64,000 bases of DNA from Dugong dugon (GCA_030035585.1 CM057464.1:79778919-79842918), one strand, 5' to 3'. Numbered from the stretch's first letter, positions 11,161 through 22,527 are shown. Program-made: numbers and translations. The notes: generated by a model from the letters alone, not told the origin.

Positions 11161-11604
11161 AATAGTATGTAGGGTCTTGATCAGAAAGGCCATTATATAC
11201 CATGTTGAAGAGCTTGGACTGAATTCTATATATCAATGTTTTTAAATATATGCCAGAAAGTACTGGAATCAATAGGATAAATACAGGGCAGTTTCTAAGA
11301 CCATCAATATTACACAAAGTTAATTAACATATCATTTAGATATTTTAACTAAATTAATATTTAATATTTGCTTGGCTTAATAAAACATAACATCTCCATG
11401 AAATTGTGTTCGCACTCTTCTGCTAGAGTAAGGCACAAGATATCTATGAGTATTTGTTTACTCTCGATAGCCATTAATTGTACAAAGGGGAAACTCTTGA
11501 GAAACACTGGTGTAGGTCTTGGTGAGTTTTATGCAAAGTGGAATGATAGACCCAGATTTAAATGTAGGTGCTTGAAAGTCATATTTTCAGTAAGTAATAA
11601 AAAA
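11161..11604. other. No recognised feature
   Basis: AT-rich sequence with no recognisable repeat, RNA gene or coding frame. A 114-codon frame from 11368 runs into the SINE downstream and has no domain or compositional sign of being real. Confidence 0.5.
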
Positions 11605-11790
11605 AACAAAACCCTTGCTGTCGAGTTGATTCTGATTCATAGGGAACCCATGTGTTACGGAGTAGAACTGCTCCATAGTGTTTTCTTGGTTGTAATAATT
11701 ATGAAAGCCTAGTGCCAGGTCTCTCTTCTGTGGTGCTGCTGGGTGGAGTGGAATCTCCAAACTTCAGGTTAACAGTCCAGCACAAACCAT
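11605..11790 (-). mobile_element. AfroSINE, diverged copy
   Basis: CCTTGCTGTCGAGTTGATTC, GATTCATAGGGAACCC and GTAGAACTGCTCCATAGTG are the reversed SINE tail. The head to the right (…GGTTAACAGTCCAGC…) is badly eroded. One of the older copies in the window. Confidence 0.75.
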
Positions 11791-12370
11791 TTATATCACC
11801 TATATTTTTTTGCAGAATAGCTCTCTTGTGAGAATGGCTAGCAAAAGCTTACACTATTTACATCATCGTAGTTAAGATATCAGGTCACAACCACGCTACA
11901 AATTATTTCCTAGTCCTAAGTATTTCTTTGGGATTTCTGACTCCCATGGTAAGCACCAGTGTCTCTTCAGCTTGCCCTTCACTAAAGAAGTATCAATTCT
12001 GTCCTGAATAAGCCTGCTCCTTTCCCCAGGGCACATCTACCTGAGAAGAACCACTGCACATGGACCCTGAACAAACAGGGCTCTGGCTTCCTCAGAGTCT
12101 GACTACAGAGGACAGTGAGGACTGTACTTGTAAGTGCCGGGGATTTAATTTCACAGGGACAGTCTTTATCCACCAGGAGTTAGGGGCTAGAATGGGATCA
12201 GTGCTTAGATTCCTCTATTCTTCCCCACAAAGACTGTTATGAGGTATTGTAGTGCATACAGCTTCTCTTAAGATGTTCCATGAAGCTGAGCAATCAGTTG
12301 AGACTGTCTGAATATGTGTGTGTGGTGTCTGTGTAGTAAGAAAGTAGACATATTAAAAAAAAAGGGCAAT

Positions 12371-12812
12371 TGATGGTTATTTTTATATGTCAAGTTTGCT
12401 AGGCTATGGTGTCCAGTTCTTTGGGTCAAACACTAGTCTAGAAATAGCTATGAATGTATTTTGTAGATGTTATTAACAGACATAATCAGTTGGCTTGACT
12501 TAAAGGAGTTATCCTCAATAATGTGGGTGGGGCTTATCCAGTTAGTTTAAGGCCTTAAGAGCAAAAACTGAGGCTTCTCGGGAAAGAAGGAATTTTGCCT
12601 CAAGCCTGCAGCACAAAATCATGTCTAAGTTTCCAGGCTGCAGACCTGACCTACAGATTCTGGACTCAAGGCTGCAATACCAACTCTTGCCTCGGTTTCC
12701 AGCATGCTGGTTTGCCCTATAGGTTTTGGATTTGCCAGGCCCCACAATTCCATGAGTCAGTTCCTTAAAATCTCTCTCTTTCCCTTTATGTATATAACCC
12801 TAACTGATACAG
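12371..12812 (+). mobile_element. Solo LTR, ERVL-type (MLT2-like)
   Basis: Starts TGATGGTTATTTTTATATGTC, continues GGCTATGGTGTCCAG, TAATGTGGGTGGGGCTTATCC and CTTAAAATCTCTCTCT, and ends CCCTAACTGATACAG. This layout matches a common ancient mammalian LTR group that I recall as ERVL/MLT2; the name is from memory. No internal gene is attached. Confidence 0.65.
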
Positions 12813-13840
12813 GCCATTGTGTTTTCAAGCTTAGTTAGTAGACCAGATATTTCAGTTAGCTTGCCCTTCCAGACCACTCTGCAGCTTGCTGTACCATGGT
12901 GTATGTCCAGGAAGCTTATTTATCAGACTACATCAGCAAGGCTCCTATATATCCTCTAGCTTTCAGTTTATTTTGCTCACTGGGGAGCCCCAGCAGGAGT
13001 TGGGAAGGAGGTAGGAGACTGAGGCCTGAGTGATATTTGCTTCTCTACTTTCCTGTTGTGGATTGAATTGGGTCCCCCAGAAACGTGTATCAACTTGACT
13101 AGGCCATGATTCCCAGTACTGTGTGGTTGTCCACCATTTTGTGATCTGATGTGATTGTCCCATGTGTTATACATCCTAACTTCTATGATGTTAATGAGGC
13201 AGGATTAGAGGCAGTTATGTTAATGAGGCAGGACACAATCTATAAGATTAGGTTGTATCTTGAGTCAATCTCTTTTGAGATATAAAAGAGAGACTCTAGC
13301 AAAGAGGAGAGGGACCTCATTACTACCAAGGAAGAAAATCCAGGAGCATATGTATCTTTTGGATCCAGGGTTTCTGTGCTGAGAAGCTCTTAAATCAGGG
13401 GAAGATTGATGACAGAGACCATCCCCCAGAGCCCACAGAGAGAGAGCTCACAGCTCCCCTGGAGCTGGCACCCTGAATTCAGACATCTAGCCTCTTAAAC
13501 TGTGAGAGAAAAAAATTCTCTTTGTTGAAGCCATCCACTTGTGGTATTTCTGTTATAGCAGCAGTAGATAACTAAGACAATTCCCCTTTCTGAGGTCACA
13601 CCAAACTGACTGTGTTCCTTGACAGAAGTCACTGCTTCCCCATATCCTCCTCCTACTCTGTCCTTTGGGTTTGGGATGGTAATAGTTTGTTAGCTGTTTG
13701 CCTGGGTTTCCTGCACTACCCCTTGGTGTTCTACCACACTCCACCACTCCTGAGTTATGAGTTCGTCACAAATAAACCCTTTTTGAATTATGGTAATTTG
13801 TCATGCCTCTGTTTCCTGTATGGATCCTGCCTGATACATC
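12813..13840 (+). repeat. Older interspersed repeat interrupted by an LTR
   Basis: 12813-13053 and 13580-13840 appear to be two parts of one older, unassigned element ending AAATAAACCCTTTTTGAA … CTGTTTCCTGTATGGATCCTGCCTGATACA, which has the look of an old LTR or LINE terminus. The later LTR at 13054-13579 sits between them. Confidence 0.35.
13054..13579 (+). mobile_element. Solo LTR, MaLR-like, nearly complete
   Basis: 526 bp with canonical ends: TGTTGTGGATTGAATTGGG … ATAACTAAGACA. Flanking 5-bp sites are TTTCC (13049-13053) and ATTCC (13580-13584), a 4-of-5 match to the duplication expected for LTR integration. It has internal TTAATGAGGCAGGA, repeated twice near 13188 and 13220, and TGAGATATAAAAGAGAG, which could be a TATA-like promoter. 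No viral gene remains. It is the same family as 4652-5140, in opposite orientation. Confidence 0.82.
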
Positions 13841-14448
13841 TGACAATAGTGCCATTGATAAAATGACTTTGCAGAAGTGATGTAGGGGTAGGAATGTATG
13901 AGATGACCTATAGGAAGCAAAATGAAAAGGGACTACGGGTGAAGTTTGGGGACTATAAGATTTAAGGGAAAGTTGGTGTAAAAGATGACTTGACCAAGAT
14001 AGAAAAGAAATGGCATAAAGGCAAGGATAAAACTTGGAGAGGAATAAATCAAGCATAAAGTCTTCATGGATAAGGGATTGTTAAACGCTGTAGAGAGGGA
14101 AGGAATTGAGGCTTGAAAAGTGTTCACTGGATTTTTAACATTTAGCTCATCATTGTTCACCATGATTATAGCAATTTCAGTAGAGGTGGTTGAGGCAAAA
14201 GCCAGCTGGTTATGGACTGTGTTGTGAGCAGGAGGTGTGAAAGTTAACAGAAATGGAGGAATATACTCTTGCCAAAAGCCTAAACATCTATAAGAAGTAA
14301 AAAGATTTCATGAAATGATTAGGACACACAGATTCTCGCTAGAAACTTCCTCAACTGAAATGATGTTTACCCAGTTTGTCTATTATCATTTTCTTTCTCC
14401 CTCTGTCTCATTTTCTTTTCGTAATTTTTCTAACATTTCTATTAAATG
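13841..14448. other. No recognised feature
   Basis: About 600 bp of unique-looking DNA with no repeat or gene signal that I can support. Confidence 0.5.
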
Positions 14449-16830
14449 TTGTTGTTGTTGTTGTTAGGTGCCTTTGAGATGGTTCTGATTCATAGCGACT
14501 CTATGTACAACAGAATGAAACAGTGCCCGGTCCTGAGTCATCCTCACAATCCTTGTTATGCTTAAGCCCATTGGTGCAGTCACTGTGTCAAGCCATTACG
14601 TTGAGGATCTCCCTCTTATTCAATGACCCTCTGCTTTATCAAGCATGATGTCCTTCTGCAGAGACTGATCTTTCCTGATAACATGTCCACAGTATGTAAT
14701 ATGTAGTCTTGCCATCCTTGCTTCTAAGAAGCATTCTGGTTGTACTTCTTCCAAGACAGATTTGTTTGTTCTTTTGGCAGTCCATGGTATATTCAATATT
14801 CTTCACCAACACCACAATTCAAAACATCAGTTCTTCTTTGGTCTTCCTTATTCATCGTCCAGCATTGTTTCTATCACCAAGGTCATATTTTCCAACTATC
14901 AATCCTTCTTCTTTGTTTTCAACTTTCACATTCCAATCACCAGTAATTATCAATGCATCCTGACTGCAAGTTCGATCAATTTCAGACTGCAGAAATTGGT
15001 AAAAATCTTAAATTTCTTCATCTTTGACCCTAGTGGTTGGTGGGTAAATTTCAATAATAGTTGTATTAACTGGTCTTCCTTGTAGGCATATGGATATTAT
15101 CCTATCACTGACAGCGTTGTACTTCAGGCTAGATCTTGAAATGTTATTTTGATGGGGAATGCAATGCCATTCCTCTTCAAGTTGTCATTTCTGGTTTAGT
15201 AGGCCATATTATTGTCCAATTTGAGATGGCCAATACCAGTCCATTTCAGCTCACTAATGCCTAGGATATTGATGTTTATGCTTTCCATTTCATTTTTTTT
15301 GGTAATATTTTTTCTTTTTTTTTATATTTCATTGTACTTCAGGTGAAGGCTTACAGAACAAATAGTTTCTCATGAAACAGTAGTACACATGTTGTTTTAT
15401 GACATTGGTTAACAGCCCCACAACATATTAACCCTCTAACTTCTCAACCTCTTTTTTTTTTTTTGGTGAAAATACACAGCCAAATATACACCATTTCAAA
15501 AATTTCTGCATACACAGTTCAGTGACATTGACTACGCTCTTCCAATTGTGCTGTTATTCTCACTTAAGATGAAGGCTTACAGAACAAAATAGTTTCTCAT
15601 TTAACAGTTACTACAAATGTTGCCCTATGACAATGGTTAACAATCTCAAAACACATCACAATATCCTTACTCAAACTTGGGTTCCCTATCACCAGCTTCC
15701 TTGTCCCCTTCTGCCTTCTGGCCCTTGTCACTGGACTCCTGTACCTTGTTAGTCTCATTTGGTTTTACAGGGCTGTCCACTCCCAGGCTGAACAGTGAAC
15801 CTCGGAGGTAACTTCACCACTGAGCTAAAAGGGTGTCTGGGGGCCATACTCTAGAGGTTTCTTGAGTCTCCTTTAGGCCAGTAAATCTGGTCTTTTTTGT
15901 GAGTTAGAATTATGCTCTACATCCTTCTCCAGTTCTGTCCAGAGCCCTCTGTTGTGATCCTGGTCAGAGCAGTCAGTGGTGGTAGCTGGTCACCATCTAG
16001 CTGTACTGGACTCAGTCCGGTGGAGGCCTTGGTAGCTGTGGACAGTTAGTCCTTCGGACTAATCTTTTCCTTGTATCCTGTTCTCTTCATTCTCCCTAGC
16101 TCCCAAAGGGATGAGACCAGTGGAGTATCTTAGATGGCCACTCACAGGCTTTTAAGACCGCAGACACTACTCACCAAGGTAGAATGTAGAGCATTGTCTT
16201 TATAAGCTGTATCATGCCAATTGAGCTAGATGTTCCCTGAGACATGGTCTCCACAGCCCTCCTCCCAGCAATTCAGTCCCTCAGGGAGTTTGGATGTGTC
16301 TGTGGGGCTTCCAGGTGAGACAGTACACAATACAGGGGAAACTAGCAGAACTTGTACAAGGAAAGGTCCATTTCATTTTTGACAATTTCCAATTCTCCTA
16401 GATTCATACTTCATACATTCCACATTCCAGTTATTAATGGATGTTTGCAGCTGTTTCTTCTCATTTTGAGTCGTGCCACATCAGCAAATGAAGGTCTCGA
16501 AACCTTGACTCCATCAACGTCATTAAGGTTGACTCTACTTTGAGGAGTCAGCTCTTTCCCAGTCGTATTTTGAGTGCCTTCCAACCTTATGGTAGTATAT
16601 CAGACAATGTTCCACTGCTATTCATAAGGTTTTCACTGGCTAATTCTTTTTAGAAGTAGACCTCCGGGTCCTTCTTCCTAGTCTGTCTTAGTCTGGAAGC
16701 TCAGCTGAAACCTGTCTGCCATGGGTGACCCTGCTGGTATTTGAATACTGGTGGCATAGCTTCCAGCATCTTAGCAACATGCAAGCCTCTACAGTAGGGA
16801 AAACTGACAGACGCACAGCGGTTCTGTTAA
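14449..16830 (-). mobile_element. BovB-A: internally deleted BovB/RTE1, interrupted by an L1
   Basis: RTE-type non-LTR retrotransposon, minus orientation. Its 3' end is at 14449 ((GTT)n, then AGGTGCC). 14490-14865 corresponds to the C-terminal coding region and 3' end, 14868-15285 and 16381-16570 to endonuclease and N-terminal sequence, and 16570-16820 to the 5' UTR (…GACAGGTTTCAGC reversed). Compared with BovB-B, about 1.9 kb (equivalent to 50590-52478, the whole reverse-transcriptase region) is missing at about 14865. A later L1 insertion occupies 15298-16367. The element cannot encode a working polymerase. Confidence 0.9.
15298..16367 (-). mobile_element. 5'-truncated L1 with inverted 5' end, inserted in BovB-A
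   Basis: 15298-16313 is the L1 3' UTR in minus orientation, aligning with the reverse of 48895-49912, with the A-tail (as T) at the left. 16315-16367 is the piece just upstream in L1 (equivalent to 48842-48892) but flipped to plus orientation: GTGAGACAGTACACAA … GGAAAGGT. Target duplications CCATTTCATTTTT lie at 15285-15297 and 16368-16380. This is the classical 'twin-priming' product of L1 integration. Confidence 0.92.
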
Positions 16831-16987
16831 ACAAATCCGTTGCTGTCAAGTTGATCCGACTCATAGCAACCCTATAGGACATAGTAGAACTGTCACATAG
16901 AGTTTCCAAGGAGCACCTGGTAGATTCGAACTGTCAACCCTTTGGTCAGCAGCCATAGCAGTTAACCACTACACCACTAGAGTTTCC
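16831..16987 (-). mobile_element. AfroSINE, short class
   Basis: Reversed tail CCGTTGCTGTCAAGTTGATC and CCCTATAGGACATAGTAG; reversed head …AGTTAACCACTACACCACTAG. It abuts the 5' end of BovB-A. Degraded flanking repeat CTGTTAAA / CTATTAAA. Confidence 0.88.
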
Positions 16988-17356
16988 TCTATTAAATAGG
17001 TAAGTGAAATTCATTGTAAATATTATGAGTTAGTGGCATCAAAATATGTAATGATTCAAAATTAATGTTGTACAATGTTCTTTCTGATTACATATACCTT
17101 TTAAAAATGATTCATGGCATTTTGATTTGGTTCTAATTGAATTCAACAAGTTACCATTTATATAGTAAAGAGGAGTTATTGCTGGTTTAACTCAACAATT
17201 TCACCTCAAAGAACATGTCTAGTCTATTGCAGGAGTTAATTCAATCATATCATTTGAACAGTCAAGTGTGTGTTTAAAATGTTTACATGTTTACATGTAT
17301 GTGATGCATATATGTTTGTAGAGTGCATGTGTTTGGATACATATACATTGGGGTAT
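16988..17356. other. No recognised feature
   Basis: AT-rich DNA leading into a microsatellite; no gene or repeat recognised. Confidence 0.45.
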
Positions 17357-17380
17357 AGATACATACATATATATATATAT

Positions 17381-17415
<35 letters not shown>

Positions 17416-17428
17416 CATATATATATAG
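17357..17428. repeat. (TA)n/(ATAC)n microsatellite
   Basis: Alternating TA runs mixed with ATAC units over ~70 bp. A 77-codon Tyr/Ile frame on the minus strand is only the translation of this repeat. Confidence 0.9.
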
Positions 17429-17583
17429 TATGCTTCTACATTATACTGTTTATATTGTTTTCCACTTTCTGTCTTCATTTTCTTCTATCTCAAGTATCTC
17501 TACTATTAGCGCTTAATATAAAAAGTTCACTGGTCTCCCAGATGATTGGTAGAAATTAATATTTTATATATTATGTATGACTG

Positions 17584-17802
17584 GGAGAAGGATCCCTGGT
17601 GGCACAGTGGTTAAAGCACTTGGCTGCTAACTGAAAGAAAGGTCAGCAGTTTGAACTTATCAGCCTCTCTGTGGGAGAAAGATGTGGCAGTCTATTTACA
17701 TAAAGATTTATAGCCTTGGAAACCCTATGAGGCAGTTCTACTTTGTCCTATAGTGTCATTATGAGTTGGAATCAACTCACTGGCTGTGGGTTTTTTGGTT
17801 TT
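17584..17802 (+). mobile_element. AfroSINE, long class, with clean target duplication
   Basis: Head CCCTGGTGGCACAGTGGTTA, B-box region GGTCAGCAGTTTGAAC, then the extra segment GGGAGAAAGATGTGGCAGTC … TAAAGATTTATAGCC that defines the long class, then the tail ending in TTTTTTGGTTTT. Target duplication TATGTATGACTG at 17572-17583 and 17803-17814, 12 of 12. Confidence 0.95.
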
Positions 17803-17814
17803 TATGTATGACTG

Positions 17815-18829
17815 TAACAATAATTTTCACAATAGTGAAAATCTAAGAAATCATTTACTGTAAATGGCATATTCCAAAATAATTCTGTATCATTAATATA
17901 ATCATATTTTTATCCTTGATAAGTATCAACATATTAAATTTAACTGGTTTTGCCAATGGATTCAGTTTTATAATTTTCCACTCCATATCTCACTTGTCCT
18001 TCATATATTTAGGATATATAAAATTTACATTTTTCAAGACAGTCAAATACAAACAATGGAGAATGCTTAATCCATTTGCTTTCAGGACCTGTCTCATAAT
18101 ACTGGTTTTAGATGTAGGGCTATAGACTTGTCCAATTCGTTGGACACTTTAGTTTCAGCCTAGTGGGGGCTCACAATCAATGGCTGTATGGAAACCACTA
18201 ATGCTGAGGAGCTAGTGCTTGATATTTTATTCAAGAGGCTCCTGTGGACATGACTCCAATTTCCTTTCGCCCCTCCAGTTTTCTTTTTATTGCTAAGCTG
18301 AAGGAAAAAAAGATAAAGAAGGAGAAAAAAAAAGGGAAGCCCCACTTAACCATACTGAGAATTTTCTGAGGTTCATCTGTCCTGTGGCAAAGTTATTAAG
18401 AAGTCTGTATGATGTCCATCCACAGACGAACACATGGTCATCAATTGCAACAGTAGTAATCAGATTTTTCTTTATAAACTACCAAGTATAAAGGAATGAA
18501 AGGCAGCTAGGGAACATAATCTACCATTTATGGGCTTAACAATAAATGTTGCCTTTGATCCATGTGCCAATAGGGCCAGAGAGATCAACATAATTATAGC
18601 TATGCAAATAGTTGCATCAGAGCTAGGAATAAGAAATGAATCTCTCTCTCTCAGCTGGCAATTCCCGGTTCTACCCCTTGGACTCTCCAGAGTTTCAGTG
18701 CCATATCTCTTCTTCCTTGAAGACCATTTTCTTCTGCTACCTAGTCAACACCTCACTTACTATTATCTTTAAATCAAATACATTTTTTTCCTTTCAAAGC
18801 TAACTCAGTTCTCATTTACTCAGACTGAA
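17815..18829. other. No recognised feature
   Basis: About 1 kb of AT-rich unique-looking DNA. An 80-codon frame at 18530-18772 has no recognisable domain and I do not regard it as a gene. Confidence 0.45.
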
Positions 18830-19000
18830 AACTTTTGTAACATCTTCTACTTGTTTTTATTTTCCTTCACTCCATATCTAGCTATTTCTTCCCATTCTCT
18901 CTAACCTCTGTGTCATTTCAGCCTAAACTCCTGGAAGACTAGACTACTGGTATAATTTCCTAACTGTTCCTCTAATCTACAGCGTTCCTTTCAATTTACA
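18830..19000 (+). mobile_element. Possible L2 fragment
   Basis: TTTCCTAACTGTTCCTCTAA and nearby pyrimidine-rich text resemble the middle of an L2 3' region. Weak, and offered only because a clearer L2 end lies downstream at 19630-19850. Confidence 0.3.
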
Positions 19001-19629
19001 CACACACAAAAAATATATATTGAATTTAATCTCTCTAAAGAAGTCCAGGAAACTCCTCTACTCTAAACACCCCATGAATGCCCTTAATTTCCTAGAGAAT
19101 CAAATATCATACAGTTCTACCAGCCAGTGGTCACGAGAACTCAACCTCTGTGCAGGGTTTTGTGTTCACTGATAGCTTGGCTTTACATTCTGATTTTTTT
19201 CATTTCTCATATGTGCATAATACCTTACATATTGTAGGTTTTGTGGATATTTAATGAAACTAAGTATAAAAATACCCAGAAAGTTACATGGTACCAAAAT
19301 GTTTTCTGTATTTCTTATTTTCACTGTAGCAAAACATGTCTATTTATCATTTCACAAACATATTCTAAATTTAATGGTTCTGTGCTTTTGCACTAGGAAC
19401 CTAGCTTTTCCAAGAGTCTCCTCCCCATAATTTTGTTTTCACATATCTATCTCTTATGTTTCAAGATCTATCCATTTTGTGAATCTTTTCAAACAGCCCT
19501 AACTGCAGAATTTCATTCTTCCTCTATTCATTTAGCAATTGATAATTGTTTCTTAGTATGGTTGTTTCTTTTTAATGTATCTAAAGAAGAAGCCTATTTT
19601 TCCCCCTCATTTTAATCTATTTATCCCTA
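19001..19629. other. No recognised feature
   Basis: AT-rich, T-rich stretches between two L2-like pieces; could be heavily decayed L2, but nothing can be shown by eye. Confidence 0.4.
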
Positions 19630-19850
19630 CTCATTCTTTAAGGGTCAACTCGAGCTCAATTTTCAAGCTTATCTGAATTTCCTCCTTTGTGCCCCATAGT
19701 GCTTATTATATAATGTTGGAATTATCTCTTTAATTATCTCCCTTTCAAAACTGTAAAGAGTAGGCAGGTTCATGCTTATGTACCTGTGTATCTCCAGCAT
19801 CAAGCTAAGTGCCTGCACCAGTAGATACTCAATACATTTTCTCATCAGAA
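19630..19850 (+). mobile_element. L2 3' end
   Basis: Order of blocks is that of the L2 terminus: TTATCTGAATTTCCTCCTTT, CCATAGTGCTTATTATATAA, GTAAAGAGTAGGCAGGTTC, TGTGTATCTCCAGCATCAAG and AGTAGATACTCAATACATTT. Confidence 0.65.
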
Positions 19851-20928
19851 ATAATTATGTATCCTATATCCTTTACCCAACTCTCAGTTAAGAAGTGACA
19901 TGTAATTGACCTGTTAATAACCTATGTCAAGGAATATTGACACCTCAGGCCTGCAACAAATGGTTTGGACAATGATGATGACGATGATGACAGAAACATT
20001 GATCAACTATTCCAATTTTATACTCTAACAACAGAAAAAACTACACATACAGGTTTCCAAGAACTTATTTAATTGTTGGTAACTAGAAAGATCCTGGTTC
20101 TGTCATGTAGAATGTGTCCATGGACGATTTAGAATTCAGTGTCATTTTTTTAAATCATTATTTTTACCCTCTTTGAACTGGTACCAAATCTTGACTTGGC
20201 CCTGCACCACAGGAAGCCCGTTGGTATTCTTAAGCTGCCTAATGATATGGATGTAAGATGAAACAGGTATCCATTCTGTTCTCCAATCAATCTGCTTCAC
20301 CTTTTTCCATACAGCAGGGATTAGATTCAAATGCTCTATTTGAGAGTAAACACGGATATAGCTCGATAGTACACAAGTTTCTAATTGTCAAGAGTCATGA
20401 GTCAATTTGTTGTAAAATGGACTCCAGTATGGTTCTTCTGCAGTAGTAAGTTGGAGAGCCCTAAAGCAGCTGGAGAGTTAACCTCCCCAGCTAGTCTAAT
20501 GAGAATGACAGGAACATCGATCCTTACTAATTGGGAAGGAAATGTGCCACAGAATCTTTCCACATTGTTCTCTGCAAATGCAGAGAGGCCTTTTGCTTTT
20601 CCACACTAATTCAGAGGATATCGTGGATAAATGAAAACAAACAAGGGGAAAAAGCGTAACTCTTGAATCCAGGGTGACAAATTTAAAGACAGAACAGATC
20701 CTAACAGCAATAATAAGCCAGATAGGATGATATGAGCATTGCCTTTTGTCAAAGTCAGTACAAATATCACACAAAGGAAAGAGAGTGTAATAGCATTTGC
20801 CTCAGGCACTAAATCACTGCATTAAGGTATATAGAGATCAACATATAAAGCAGCAAGGAAATGGATAAGTAATTCTGGCTGCTCACATTCTGGAATTAAA
20901 AAAAAAAAAATTAAGTTCATTATATCAG
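19851..20928. other. No recognised feature
   Basis: About 1.1 kb of unique-looking DNA with a short (GAT)n run near 19973-19991. Frames of 62-92 codons on both strands here show no domain features. Confidence 0.45.
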
Positions 20929-21132
20929 TACCATTGTCATCAAGTTGATTCTGACTCACAGTGTGACCCCATGTGGGTCAGAGTAGAACTGTGCTCCACA
21001 GGGTTTTCAATAGCTGATTCTTTGGAAGTAGATTGCCAGGACTTTCTTCTGAAGTACCTCTGGGTGGATTCAAATCACCAACCTTGTGGTTTGCAGCTGT
21101 GCGAGTTAACTGTTTGCACCACCCAGGGACTT
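20929..21132 (-). mobile_element. AfroSINE, third structural class
   Basis: Reversed tail CATTGTCATCAAGTTGATTC and GTGTGACCCCATGTGGGTCA; reversed middle ATAGCTGATTCTTTGGAAGT; reversed head TTTGCACCACCCAGGGACTT. The CCACCCAGGGAC end and the 'GGAAGTAGATTGCCAGG' insert set this class apart from the shorter copies. Probable duplication GTTCAT[T/A]ATA on the two sides. Confidence 0.88.
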
Positions 21133-21419
21133 CAGGTTCATAATAGTTATCTACCACGCCTCTAGACATTTCTCTATACCATCTCCCCCATATGTACCTA
21201 ACCCAACACCCAACACACTGCCATATCAGTACCTTTCTCTGCCAAATATCTGGACTGGATTCAGCTACATCAGTACTCTGAATCACTTGGACCTAAAATT
21301 TGTCTGTGTTTACAGTATTAGCACTTTACATGACAAAAAAAAGTAATCCTTCAGGGCCCTTGCCTTCTGAGTACCCATAAACCCAACCCATTGCTGGTGA
21401 GTCGATTTCTTCTGAGTAC

Positions 21420-21826
21420 AGGGTCCCGATATCTCCGTCTATCACCTGTTTGTTGTACTGCGGTGGCTTGTATGTTGCTCTGATACTGTAAACTTTGCCT
21501 CTGGTATTTCAAATACCAGCAGGGTCACTCACACTGACAGGTTTCAGCAGAGTTTCTAGACTAAGACCTACTAGGAAGAAAGGCTTGGTGATCTACTTCT
21601 GAAAATTAGCCAGTGAAAACTCCATGAATCACAACAGAACATTGTCCAATATAGTACTAGAAGATGACTGCCTCCCCACCCCAGGTTGGAAGGCAATCAA
21701 AATACACAGGGGCAGCAACAATGGACTTAGCATATCGATAATCTGAAGATGGCGCAGGACCTGGCAATGTTTCATTCTATTGTATGTGGGGTTTTACAAG
21801 TCTGAGCTGACTCAAGTCTGTTGTAA
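21420..21826 (+). mobile_element. BovB deletion derivative (5' UTR joined to 3' end)
   Basis: 21435-21700 matches the BovB 5' UTR in sense: TGACAGGTTTCAGCAGAGTT … AGACTAAG … GGCCAGTGAAAACC-type sequence, the same as 41260-41370 and the reverse of 16570-16740. After AAGGCAATCAAAATACA (about 21700) it jumps to the 3' end: GCGCAGGACCTGGCAATGTT … GTATGTGGGGTT … CTGACTCAAG, equivalent to ~52800-52870. Nearly all the coding sequence is missing, so the copy is non-autonomous. Confidence 0.8.
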
Positions 21827-22527
21827 GTATCTAAAACTGCCAGGGGCATTGTCCTACTTCTTTCTCAAGCCAAAAGATTCTCTAGGAGAGTCATCTACTG
21901 CAGATTCTTCCAGGTATACACAGGGAGCAAATAATGTAAGCAGAAGTTATAAAAGCTAGGGTCTGGGGTAGCAATTTTACCATTCTAAAATTAATTGCTC
22001 AATTACCCCACTGCCTGCTCTTCTCCCAACCCCATTACATCTGGAATTAAGTTAGGATAATTTCCTTTTTTTGCATATTGATAGTTACAGTTCTCACTTC
22101 TATTGTTTTTCCAACAAAAAACAAACAAAAAATCCTCTGTTTTATATATTCCAGAAGTATTTTAATATTTTTATTGCTTACCGTACCTATGGAAGAGGCT
22201 GCATGCTTCCCTTTAATATTCTCTTCTGACTTTTTCCTCAGTAACAGAAGCCCCATATTTACTGAAGCATTTAGCCATCCGGAGTCAAGACTCCCTTAAG
22301 CATGCCAGTGTAACTGAGTTTTGGCCATTAAGAAATAGTATGTGGAATTCTGAGAGGTGTTCTAAAAGAAAAAACACTGTAAGGGATGCTCCTAAAGCTT
22401 TCTATTTCTCATCTTTTTCACCTCCCTGCTTGTTGGAACGCAGCTAGGATCTATAGAGTCCAGCCAGCTGTCTTAAACCAGAAGGTGGAGGCAACATTGT
22501 GAAGATAAATCAAAAAACCAAACCCAA
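21827..22527. other. Mostly unassigned; possible old repeat near 22290-22510
   Basis: No gene recognised. 22290-22510 has text (GTCTTAAACCAGAAGGTGGA, GGAACGCAGCTAGGATC) that resembles an ancient non-autonomous mammalian repeat in mixed orientation, but I cannot name it. Confidence 0.3.

Noticed and set aside
4652..13579. Possible endogenous retrovirus between two related LTRs
   Set aside because: The LTRs face opposite ways and the DNA between them shows no gag, pol or env-like sequence; they are separate solo LTRs.
14709..15085. Overlapping plus-strand frames of 68-107 codons
   Set aside because: Antisense to the BovB-A coding remnant; the sense strand is minus here.
17245..17478. 77-codon minus-strand frame rich in Tyr and Ile
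   Set aside because: Translation of the (TA)n/(ATAC)n microsatellite.
18530..18772. 80-codon frame beginning MGLTINVAFDP
   Set aside because: No recognisable domain and no supporting context; probably chance.
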